From positions 9,553-41,171 of the forward strand of contig NW_014040166.1 in assembly GCF_001186125.1 (NCBI RefSeq): a DNA stretch of 31,619 bases, read 5' to 3'. This document shows, one piece after another, positions 22,174 through 31,619 of the stretch (its first letter is position 1; every line of letters starts with the position of its first letter). The stretch is from Sphaeroforma arctica JP610 (taxonomy: Eukaryota > Opisthokonta > Ichthyosporea > Ichthyophonida). Made by a program: the position numbers and the translations under genes. A model generated the notes under the pieces. That model had not been told where the DNA came from. It saw only the letters and a program-made list of their open reading frames with translations, and ran no database searches.

Positions 22174-22488
22174 GAAAGGGATACGTAGCCTACTGAACGC
22201 ACAAGAAATCCACAACACCCGCTATACTTTCTATACATGTGTATCAGAGATACTACCCATGTCGAATATATTGACATAATCGTCAAAATAGAAAACTCAT
22301 GCCCAGTTTTAACCGGCGGCGCGTGTATAATATGGCATGCAACCTATATAGATCAGAATGAACCGGACGTTCCGGGTACGTTTCCCAGGAGATGTATGTA
22401 CACTCAACGTGCGCGCATAACGTTTTGAAAACAAAAACTACAAGATTTTTCTTCTTCGGTTAGAGACTTTCGATTCCCACCCCTAAAT

Positions 22489-25400
22489 TTACTCGTGGCT
22501 GTTCTTGAGCACGTCACAGATTGTGCCCAACGCCTCGGTCATCTGCGCGTCAGTCAGCACCAAGGGAGGTGCGAATCGGATAATGTGGTCGTGTGTGGGC
22601 TTGGCTAGGATACCGGCATCCTTCAGGCGCATGCACATATCCCAAGCAGACACCTTGTGGGCAGGATCCACAACAACCGCATTCAACAGGCCCTTTCCTC
22701 TGACCAGCTGCACGAACGGCAGGTTTAAGTCGCGGATGGTAGTACGGAATGTTTCGCCGAGCTTCTCCGCGCGTCCGCACAAATCCTCGTCCTTGAGAAT
22801 TTGGAGCGCCTCCATGGCAACGCGACACGCCAAGGGATTACCACCGTAGGTGCTACCGTGTTCTCCAGGGTGGATGCAGTCCATAACCTCGTTATCCGTG
22901 AGCACAGCAGATACGGGCAGCATACCTCCGGAGAGAGCCTTTCCTAGTACCACAACATCGGGGCGTACGTTACTGTGTTCAATGCAAAGCATCTTTCCGG
23001 TACGGCCAAGACCTGTCTGGATCTCGTCGGCAATGAATAGTACGTTGTGCTTCTTGCACAGATCGAAGGCGCGCTGGTGGTAGTCGGCGTCAGGTACAAC
23101 TACACCGGCCTCGCCTGTGTATCCATATGGTGTTTTCATGTTAGTTTTCATATAGACGATAATTCGGAATGAGAATGTGCGTGAGTACCGTTAACCAGCA
23201 CGTTTACGTTAACGTGATTTTCATTGGTTCATAGATAGAAATGAAACCAGGTGATGCTTTCATTTGCGGTTATGGCAACACACCAGATATGCGGAGCGAA
23301 AGGCTTGTATTGAATGTTCACCTTTACAACCTGTATCGTATTCCGTTTGTCTGATAGTTCACTACTATAGCAACTTCGATTCAAATTATATTTACGTGCA
23401 CTATAGCCCACACGTACAGACATTCTGATATTTAAGGCTAACAATACTTACCCTGGATCGGCTCGATATAGAAGGCGGCGGTGTTGGGATCGGCGATTTC
23501 CTTCTCCAGAGCATCGATATCATTGTAGTTGACCTGCACGAATCCTGTGTACGAGAGACGACAAGGAAAATCAGCACTACTGTATAACACTATGCATCAT
23601 GTATGGAGCCTGCCTCAATTTTGTCGACGAACGCAGCACATAGATAGTGTCAGTGAAGCTTGTATCTTGTATGTAAAGTGTCAGTGAAGCTTGTATCTTG
23701 CATATAAAGTCGCAGGTGAAGGTGTGTACTACATACCTGGAGTGAAAGGACCAAAGTTTGTGTAGCAGGTGGGGTCAGAAGATGACGAACACGCAGCGAT
23801 GGAACGGCCCCAGAAGTTGTCCTTGGCGAAGATGATCTTGGCCTGGTTTGCGGGCACCTTCTTGACTTCGTAAGCCCATTTACGCGCTAGCTTGACAGCG
23901 GTCTCTCCTGTCAAGCGGTAGAATGTACGGCATCAGGTAAGATTGCTGATGAAACAAATTGTCGGTGGTTTTTATTTACACAGATTTGTATGCATACCCC
24001 ATTACACAACCATAGAGGTACTGGTAAAAAAAGCAGCAAAGGGTGGCCTACTACAAACTCAAGCTTACGAATGAGATACGAATCCGTTGTCGAACTTCAT
24101 GTCGTCGAGGACGATCCCGTTGACAACTACCACCCTCAATAATAGCGATTGTTACGAGATACCTGCGCTTTATATGTATGCCGGTCTACGCATCTACATA
24201 TTTATGCACTCAGAGAAAATATACTGCACGTCGATGATAGACACACAGTTATTGAACCGAATCTGGGATTAATGTGCAGAGCACGGTATAGACACTGAAG
24301 GCCCCCTCGATATAGCGACAGTACGGACACAACCATATCATCAGTTGTACAAGCACAGGAGTTTTAGTACCAGGTGGGATGCAAACAGAATTCGTATGTA
24401 GTATGCATGTATCAACTGTGGAAGCTCTCTTGGTTATATATTAGCGCAAGCATAGCTGGACAGCGCATATCATCTCAGGGACACTCATAATATTGTCAAA
24501 CAGATCCACAGCAAGAATCGTATGAACGTATGCATGGTAGTAACGCACATACCAGCCTCGACACCGGAGTTCATGGGTAGCACCTTATCGTACTTGAAGA
24601 AGTCGGTGATGTAGGACGTATATGCAGCCATGACATCATTGTGGAATGCTCGCGACGTCAGAGTAAGCTTAGACGCCTGCTCGGTGATGGCCTTGACCAG
24701 ACGGGGGTGGCAGTGACCCTGTATGTACATCCGAAGCATAATCGTTAGTTAGCTAGTTATTATGCAAAGGGACTTCTATAACAGATGCAGAGGTGACTAA
24801 CAGTAGTCTAAGCACGTACCGCTAAAGCTTCGAAATAAGAAGTTTTGGATGTACTCACAGTTTGCATAGAACGGCGCTACTAGACGGCCCTCGTTCAGTC
24901 CCATTTTTTAAATCGTCCATACGCGTTTCAAAAAGGATTACTCTTGTACGACCGAAGAAAACCCTCGGACTATAGAAACGGTATTGATCTCTACCCACTT
25001 TCAACTGTACTTGTACCCGCAACGTGCAATTTGGACACTAGCACAACTTGGGACTATATATTGTTGTTTAGGTCAAGCAAAACGTGGAGCGTCCTGCTAC
25101 AAAAGCCTTTCCTTATCTCCTATCTTAGGATTTCTCTCATTTTTCACACTTGACCTTTGAATATTTGCGATCTAGCGAGCTGCTACAGCCGTACACAGAC
25201 ACCTTCACAGTACACAAACCTCTAGACCACAAACACAAAGATATGTGTATCCCTCCACACCTGGTTGACAGCCGAGTAGGCGGAGAGGAAATCAAAGTAA
25301 CGCTTTCCCTCTACATCCCACATGAAGGGACCCTCTCCACGCTCTAGCACGGCAGGGATGGGGTGGTAGTTGTGTGCACCGTGTTTGTTCTCCTGGGCGA

Positions 25401-26275
25401 TGAACTCGTCAGTGGATTTCAGACCGAGTTTGTTCTTAATAGCTACACACATGTCCTCGTTGGAGGCCGCACTGTATGTACGGCTGGAGATCGTGTTCAT
25501 ACACAATGGCGCGGTGAAGTGTGAGTTAGTTAATTGGTACTGTAAATACATAAGTGCATTGGCACAAGCCAGTTGGCAGTATTTTTACTATAGGGCAGAT
25601 GACCACGATATACAAAAGCTTACGAAATATTGGAAGGCTAAATTTTGAGACCGGCTGAAGTCCGAACTCATATGTGGTTGCGGTGGTAGGGGGTGATCGG
25701 TATATAAATACGTATATACAGTTACTGTCTTGAAACAATTTAGACGTATGTAGGCCATCAGCCAAACCAGACACTACACAATTCTAAGCGGAGTTACTGC
25801 TGTAGGCAAGTATGCTCGCGTAGCTGCGGAGTTCTAATATATCAGGTACGTCATAAAGTCGGTCTCATTGATACTTAAGTCATACACAGGTATTTAAGAA
25901 AAACTGTAAATGTGAATGAGACCGAGGGGGGGGGGAAGGGTTGACATGATTTGCTGTAGCATCTCAAAGAAACAACAAGTGTTGCACATGATGAATGCGA
26001 CCAGAGCCATAAGCATGTTGATTTGCATCGATCTTTACTCAGTATTCAGGTATATGTATACATGCAGCAGTTTTACAATTCCACAGTTTGAAGCGGGAAA
26101 TGACACTGTTGAGTCGACACGCAGCCGCGATACTGAAGTACACTTTGGCAAGCATTCCGCCACAGCTCGATTTATCAGCGATAGATCCACGCAAAGCTAC
26201 AGTACAGACATACCACGTAGCCGAGGCACGGAGGCCAGTGGCTCTGCTTGAAAGGGTGGCAACTCGGGATAGCAT
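22489..26275 (-). CDS. OAT: Ornithine aminotransferase, mitochondrial (six exons, complete)
   Basis: A PLP enzyme of the class III aminotransferase fold that converts L-ornithine and a 2-oxo acid to glutamate 5-semialdehyde and an amino acid (EC 2.6.1.13) in the mitochondrial matrix. Exons on the minus strand: 26214-26275, 25261-25471, 24553-24718, 23737-23907, 23452-23544, 22489-23114. All junctions are GT-AG and in phase, giving 442 residues plus stop, close to the usual 440. Exon 1 encodes [20 protein letters not shown], a presequence rich in Arg/Ser/Ala with no acids. Y56 and R181 (substrate carboxylate), the SGVEAGE loop (142-148), E231, D264, K293 (Schiff-base Lys in LGKALSGG) and R414 match human Y55, R180, E230, D263, K292 and R413. 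Donors are GTATGT (introns 1, 3, 4), GTGTGG (2) and GTAAGT (5). The fit of exon 1 rests on phase and presequence, not on homology. The rest is certain. Confidence 0.96.
23646..23707. repeat. Tandem duplication, 31-base unit x 2, in OAT intron 4
   Basis: AGTGTCAGTGAAGCTTGTAT recurs at 23646 and 23677 with nearly identical tails. It lies wholly within the 192-base fourth intron of OAT. Confidence 0.9.
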
Positions 26276-27922
26276 GATGTCTCAAAGTAAAAGGAAGAGT
26301 GACACAGGTTGAGAATAAATATGTTTAGATATTCAAATAATCAAATATAAGGATAATCGACACCACTGATCACGAATCCTTGCAAAAAACATAAAATGAT
26401 ACAAAAAACAACAACACATATGTGTGTGAATAAAACTGTAAATAGTAAATACAATATGTCAATATGTAGGCACTTTTGCGAAGTGTCCGACAGTCCGGCA
26501 GACCGACACTGACACTGAACTCTTTTGACACCTCAAACACCAGTGCCCACGTTTTGTGCATTTTTAGTATACGTACTTTACGAAATCAAACTGTTGTGTT
26601 TATGCAAACCTTTGGGTGAAAATTGCTTGGATCAGTTGCGTATAAAGTACTTATTTATGCTTTACGTTACGTTTTAAAAGTACGTATTTATCTAAAATAT
26701 AGAGCAACAACAATACGCGGGACGCCCCATAGGCCATAGTCCCATACTGTAATACATCCACCCGAATTTCTTCACGATAGAAGGCTATGCGCATCTATTG
26801 GTCTATAACGACGTTTGTTCGTATCCAATTTTGATTGGAGTCTGATACCTCCATATTTCTGGGGACAATGTATGCTCAATTGCTCATGTGGTAAAGAACA
26901 CGAAAAAAAAACACCCCAGAGCTTCGACCCCAGTCCCTTGTCCCTACTACTACTAGAGTGGCCTATATTTAATTAGGACGAAGCTCTTCTACTGGCCACG
27001 CCAACTTGTGATATAGAATAAAACTTCGAATAAGCGACATGTTGTTTACCTGTTGTGCCGGATTTATTACAGAAAATATAGATCTAGGCTTTTGAGGATG
27101 GTTAGGTTTACAATATTTTGTGTTCTGGATGAAACAACCCCTCTTTTTCGCTTCTTTGAGAGAATTCTTGTTTTGACGCTTCATGGTGCAACTATTTTAG
27201 GAGGCTATGACAATGGTTACAGGTATTTCTTCAGCTAGAGTGAGTGCAAACAGCTGTCGCCAATACGTACCTCATTAATTCATCTTCATGTCCTGTTTTA
27301 TTGCCTTTTCCCATTGTATAATCCGGCATGCTCATCCAGTAGTCACGCTTGTACCTGCCGGCGGATCATCGAGATCAGTCATGACAACTACAATGTCATG
27401 GGTAACCTCTGCATTCTTCTATCGGTGTACAGGAACGCGCTTGAAGCAAGTGGTGTTACTAAAATCAGAGGCCACTCACCTTAATGCGCAAATGTAAATA
27501 CAAGTAGCAAGAGTTTGATAAACAAATCTCGAATTGAAGTCCACACACTCGTCGCGAGAGTGTTTAAATTTTTGACAGGAAGTGATTATTATATCGGGTT
27601 GCAAATCTGGAGATGTCACTCTCACCACCAATTCACTTTGCTGGGAAAAGAAAGCCTCATTCCTGTCATGCTTGCACGATCTGCTCTTCTAGTAAAGAGT
27701 ACAGGAGAGTTCATTTCCTAGAAATGCACCATACACTACGCAGAACATGCTCATGAACAATCATACATGAGATCAGAGCCTGCTTCATTATAATTTGCCA
27801 CTTCTCTGCAATATTTCAGATAGTGCATATCCCTGGAGATGGATAGTCATCGTCGCATATCACTACTATCACCAGAGCCTGTAGTTGTAGAAATGCCGCT
27901 CACCTACTAGAGGGACTTTCGA
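26276..27922. other. Intergenic region between divergent OAT and surface-protein genes
   Basis: About 1.65 kb upstream of both OAT (minus) and the 28000 gene (plus), so it should hold both promoters. I see no TATA box close to the OAT start. No coding region is supported. A tRNA-like stretch lies at about 26862-26944. Confidence 0.6.
26862..26944 (+). ncRNA. tRNA-like remnant (possible tRNA pseudogene or SINE head)
   Basis: TTGCTCATGTGGTAAAGAAC resembles the tRNA A box with D arm, and GAGCTTCGACCCCAG about 30 bases on resembles the B box with T loop. GGGACAA (26862-26868) and TTGTCCC (26938-26944) form a perfect 7-base outer pairing. The spacing to the D arm is too long and the T stem does not pair, so it is not a working tRNA. 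Coincidence is possible. Confidence 0.25.
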
Positions 27923-27929
27923 TATAAAA
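27923..27929 (+). promoter_or_regulatory. Candidate TATA box of the surface-protein gene
   Basis: TATAAAA, 71 bases before the ATG at 28000. Transcription would start near 27950-27960, giving a short 5' leader. The start codon context is CAAAATGA, with A at -3. Confidence 0.5.
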
Positions 27930-27999
27930 TCAAACATCTCTCATTTGCTTGAGTACTCTCGTTCTGACAAGTTACCAACCACATCTATCAACAGACAAA

Positions 28000-28887
28000 A
28001 TGATCAGCCTACTATCTTCCTGTGCTATATTCGCATTGGCTATAACGGCAACGGCCCAGTTTACGGTGTGTCTTTCTGAAGACGCAGATTGCGACGTGGT
28101 CGCTAAGTGCCAGAACACTATGCCCGACGACGAAGCCTGTCGAACTTCTATAATTGATGGTCAGTCGCTCTCGATCTAAGAATCCTAGTATTGCTACTGT
28201 AATCTTCCTATACCACATTCAACATACACTTGCCATTGCCCATGACTAGGCGCAGTTGGAGCTGTCTCATACTGTTCTATCGTGCCTAGTACCCGAAGGC
28301 ATACTCAGATTATACACCTTATTCCCAATGCAGGCACATATTTCATGCTCTTCCAGGACCCCGTTGACAAGTCTGTAGACATGGAACTGTTTCATGATGA
28401 ATATTGCGTGACACCGATTCTGAATGTAAGTGTGTGAGCTGTTGACTACTCTTGAATGCGAATAGGTTGAGTGGGATGCGGAGAGCCCTTACCGCCTGCA
28501 TTTACGATTCACTTATGTATCTCATATTCAAACTCTACATACCAGGTTGTCCCCACTGCGACATGCATTGGTTTCTCAGTTCCAGACACTCTTCAAATCT
28601 TCGTCAAGGTATCCGCCAACAACCAGACCGTACCCGTCACCACCACTGTTGCTGCAAGTTCTACCGCTATACCCACCAACACAAATACCAGTACAGTACA
28701 GCCCACGGCGTCTGTGAACGGGACGGCCCCTGCGTCTACTACTTCTGAGGCCAACCTCCCAGAGAGACCCACGGGCTCGAGTGCTGCGAGCGCTCAGGCG
28801 GACGGGAACGGTGTGGGCCAGAACACGGTGCATTCGGAAATGATTGCGATAGTGGCGATCATGGCTGCTGCCGCAGCTCAAATGTAA
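28000..28887 (+). CDS. Secreted, probably GPI-anchored Thr/Ser-rich protein (three exons)
   Basis: Exons 28000-28159, 28334-28425 and 28546-28887 join in phase (donors GTCAGT and GTAAGT, acceptors GCAG and CCAG) to give 197 residues. Residues 1-20 are a signal peptide (MISLLSSCAIFALAITATAQ). The mature N-terminal part (21 to about 108) has six Cys (24, 31, 37, 47, 78, 91), enough for three disulfides. From about 112 the chain is Thr/Ser/Ala/Pro-rich and mucin-like, with N-glycosylation sequons such as N110-Q-T. The tail ends in a hydrophobic run (MIAIVAIMAAAAAQM) after a Gly/Ser/Ala/Asp stretch, the pattern of a GPI-anchor signal. So it is probably a glycosylated cell-surface or wall protein. 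I do not recognise the Cys domain. The exon structure is inferred from splice motifs and phase. Confidence 0.8.
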
Positions 28888-28983
28888 TGTCAGCTGTTGT
28901 CGTAGTCGAAGGAGAAACTAAACTGTCGGCGGAATTGTTTCTAGTCGGGAGGCTCAAGGATTCTCTCGGCGAATAGCGGGTTA

Positions 28984-29310
28984 GAGATAGTATAGCAATA
29001 AATGCAGCCTAAAACAACCTCTTAGTAGATACGGTCTGTGTGAAGGAAAGTAGCAACCCAAGTAGCGAGATGATATAGCAATAAATACTACCTAGAGCAA
29101 CGTCTTATTAGCTACGGTCAGTTTGAAGAAAAATGCCAACTCATAGCAATTTTATTAACAGAGATAATATAACAATAAATGCAACCTAAAGCAACGTCTT
29201 ATTAGCTAGGGCCAGAGTGAAGCAAAATACCAACTCATGGCAATCCTAGTAGCAGAGATAGTATAACAATAAATGCAACCTAAAGCAACGTCTTGTTAGC
29301 TAGGGTCGAA
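28984..29310 (+). repeat. Tandem repeat, four units of 83-94 bases, each with AATAAA
   Basis: Units start at 28984, 29067, 29161 and 29255 (GAGATA/GAGATG...), sharing CAATAAAT, CAACGTCTT and TTAGCTA. Each has AATAAA 13 bases after its start: 28997-29002, 29080-29085, 29174-29179 and 29268-29273. The array follows the surface-protein stop codon by about 100 bases, so its first unit very probably supplies that gene's polyadenylation signal and the others could serve as alternatives. Confidence 0.9.
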
Positions 29311-29390
29311 GGTCTGTGATTACCTCACATGCCCCTGCCGTTTGGTCTTTGCGTATATCCATCAGCACTTTTCATATGAAGATGTTAAGC

Positions 29391-29396
29391 TTTATT
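29391..29396 (-). terminator. Candidate polyadenylation signal of ATG7
   Basis: TTTATT on the + strand reads AATAAA on the minus strand, 96 bases beyond the ATG7 stop codon. The position is right for a short 3' untranslated region that ends before the tandem array of the converging gene. Confidence 0.6.
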
Positions 29397-29491
29397 AGGC
29401 CTTTAACGTACATGTGCGAGATAGACCATCTCTCTGACTAAATTTGGCAAGTGTGTCGATCGGCATATACAATAACCGCCCCCCCACTCCT

Positions 29492-31199
29492 TCACTCACT
29501 GTCGCTAGCAGGGGAGAACGAATCATCCTCTGAGCTCAAGTCCATATCGAAGTCCACCTATGGAGTGAGCGCAGATGCAAATAACAGATCTGAGAGGGCC
29601 CTAAAGTACAACAGAGACACAGGCTACCAATTCAATATCTGTGAAATAGCCCACTCGTCAACTAACAGATCGTGTATGCTTATGTAGTACCGCACAGATC
29701 TGAAGGCAAACTTACACGGGACAATCGGAATGAACTCAAACGACAGCCACGCACTGAGAATATGGAAGCTTTTGCATACACACACCATACCTCCTCCATT
29801 TGAGCCTTCATTTCCGTTAACCCGGTGACGTCTTCCAGGTATGTGGGGCTGTTAAAAGCATCCAATAGGAACTGAAAGCCTCGCTCCTTGTACATCTCAA
29901 CCACCTGGACCGTTCGGGTACGAAATGTTTAGACACGTGGCTGATGAATCAATTGATAAACAAAGATACAAACAAATAAACAATTATCAACCCCTCATAT
30001 CTGCATATATGGTCAACGGTACTGACCACCTTGGCCTCGCAGAGTGATCCGTAGTATATAGTTATGACGTGCATTGGGGGATTACTGGTAGCGTTATTGG
30101 ATACAGTCTGCGGGTCTAATGGTAGTGCTATACCAAGACACATAAAATATCTACACAGACTCTGCTTACACGGGTGTTGTTGGATATAGTTGCTTCTCAT
30201 TCAAAGTCCATATCATTTATGACCGAAAGGTTGTACTTGGCGGCATCTAAACACAAACCTATCGGTCCAGAATATCAGGTTACAAGACCCAGAAAGTACA
30301 GCTAAGCCAAGCAGACAAAACAAAAGCAAACCAACACATACGAGCTCAAGCTATACTAGGTGATTGCTTATACACACAGACCACATACCTTCCTTGAGCA
30401 CCCGGTACACCGGTCATAGGCTCGCCCTACAGGCATCACCATATTGTAGTGCGATAAGAACCCCCTCGTCTGGTGTGGGATAAAGCCTGTATGGCGTATG
30501 GGGAGAAACGTGAGCAGTCGGTGAACTAAACCACGGATTATAAACCGAGTTGAGAGTACATATTTCATCTTATAAATGAGTACACCAACAAGCATACGCA
30601 TAGACACGTGTGTGTTCGTATATGCAGTATGCAGCAGAGTTAAAACAAAATAAAGTACACATATGCATACAGTAGAAATATCAAAATACTGACAAAATAA
30701 AGTACACATTTGCATACAGCATAAATATCAAAATACTATCAACATAACGTACACATATGCAAACAGTATAAATATCAAAATACTGACAAAATAAAGTACA
30801 CATCTGCATACAGTATAAATATCAAATACTAAAAAACAAAGTACCCATATGCATACAGTATACAAATATCAAAATATCGGAGAACTTTGCTGGATATAGC
30901 ACAATAGAAACGATTTAAAACCAGGTATTGGTCTTGTCTGTGATCATCCCCAGCGAATCCGATCCAAGTAAACGACATATACAACAAGGACGTACAGCCG
31001 CACACTGTACTGATAGGGTGCAGTTATCTGCTGCAGATACAAAACGTATTTTCACGCGCACATACACTGAACTCAAACATAGAACCCAATTGGAGTTGAC
31101 GTATGGATAACGTTAGTTCCGAGTCACTAACACTCACCTAGTATCGAGTCTTCGGGTATAGAGGTGTTCGGGCCAATGACATCGCCCGGAACCTGCTCT
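29492..31199 (-). CDS. ATG7: ATG7, autophagy E1-like activating enzyme (C-terminal four exons)
   Basis: ATG7 activates ATG8 and ATG12 through adenylation and a Cys thioester and passes them to ATG3 and ATG10 in the cytosol. Exons on the minus strand: 31138-31199, 30389-30486, 29791-29904 and 29492-29557, all GT-AG (GTGAGT, GTATGT, GTATGG) and in phase, giving the last 112 residues. Sequence such as [36 protein letters not shown] and YLEDVTGL follows the end of known ATG7 (VPHQIRGFLSRFDNVLPV, CTACSSK, YEREGFNFL, FLEDLTGL in human, from memory). CTGC is one CxxC pair of the E1 zinc site. The acidic tail ([20 protein letters not shown]) replaces the family's WDMSDDETI-like end. The adenylation core and catalytic Cys lie beyond the right edge. 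The 5' boundary of the 31138-31199 exon is the least certain. Confidence 0.92.
30647..30878. repeat. Tandem repeat, five units of about 47 bases, in an ATG7 intron
   Basis: Units start near 30647, 30694, 30741, 30788 and 30834. Each carries a form of AAAATAAAGTACACAT, GCATACAGTA and AAATATCAAAATACT. The array is A-rich and lies in the roughly 650-base intron between the exons 31138-31199 and 30389-30486. Confidence 0.9.
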
Positions 31200-31313
31200 C
31201 TGTCGTCATGGAAACAAGGGCATATCGTAAATGATCGCAAAGACGATCTCACATTCTACCACCGTGTTTATGCATGCTTTGTACATGGGAGAAGGCTCTA
31301 GCATACACACACA

Positions 31314-31619
<306 letters not shown>

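Noticed and set aside
22505-23083. Plus-strand open frames opposite the last OAT exon
   Set aside because: They are antisense shadows of a strongly conserved exon and resemble no protein.
23115-23151. Upstream in-frame Met codons as the start of a short aminotransferase
   Set aside because: They lie in intron 5. The conserved EPIQ|GEAG junction is restored by splicing to 23452-23544.
27288-27721. Plus-strand frames upstream of the surface-protein gene
   Set aside because: They have no domain, no consistent splice sites and no codon pattern like the neighbouring genes.
28984-29310. CRISPR-like array
   Set aside because: The units are contiguous diverged tandem repeats, not short identical repeats with unique spacers, in a eukaryotic context.
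29949-30200. Minus-strand frame with YYGSLCEAK, at first taken as an exon before [10 protein letters not shown]
   Set aside because: The exon at 30389-30486 joins 29791-29904 directly in phase and matches the ATG7 order, so this frame lies in an intron.
30190-30250. Minus-strand frame with [15 protein letters not shown], which is also in phase after the 31138-31199 exon
   Set aside because: The alternative join to GFIPHQTRG at 30486 restores known ATG7 sequence. This one matches nothing and would end the protein early.

Overview
This is a window of intron-bearing nuclear DNA from a eukaryote. Two conserved genes are split by GT-AG introns with phase-matched exons, AATAAA signals lie downstream of the genes, and Ty3/gypsy retroelement fossils with a chromodomain fill the left third. 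The mix (long AT-rich intergenic DNA, short exons, introns of 120-900 bases, chromoviruses, ornithine aminotransferase, ATG7) suits a unicellular opisthokont such as an ichthyosporean. That placement is a guess; the sequence does not prove it.

Left part, 1-9599: a compound of decayed Ty3/gypsy (chromovirus-type) copies on the + strand. There is a gag-bearing remnant (1-779), a putative 785-base LTR (780-1564), a gag-protease-RT-RNase H body (1565 to about 6450), a second diverged body (about 6450-9274) carrying gag, protease, integrase and a chromodomain, and a 325-base LTR of a different family (9275-9599). All of it is broken.

Middle part, 9600-21400: repeat-rich DNA without an intact gene. 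Two copies of an unknown reverse-oriented gag-like repeat (called X here) flank a 20-base assembly gap. One X copy contains a solo LTR of the 9275-9599 family, and a third LTR of that family lies reversed at 14544-14873. A T-rich stretch holds two 98%-identical 431-base repeats exactly 900 bases apart. Decayed minus-strand coding-like stretches follow at 15517-16835 and 18922-20650, with long featureless DNA between.

Right part, 21600-31619: the host genes. (1) A complete ornithine aminotransferase gene in six exons on the minus strand (22489-26275): 442 residues, with a mitochondrial presequence and all the active-site residues I could check. (2) A divergently oriented three-exon gene (28000-28887) for a 197-residue secreted, Cys-bearing, Thr/Ser-rich, probably GPI-anchored surface protein that I do not recognise. 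(3) The last four exons of the autophagy E1-like enzyme ATG7 on the minus strand (29492-31199), running off the right edge. Genes 2 and 3 converge tail to tail. The DNA between them is a four-unit tandem array in which every unit carries an AATAAA at the same place. The window ends inside TG/CA and AT microsatellites in or beside an ATG7 intron.

The three host genes share no evident pathway. OAT is mitochondrial ornithine/proline metabolism, ATG7 is autophagy conjugation, and the third is a surface protein.
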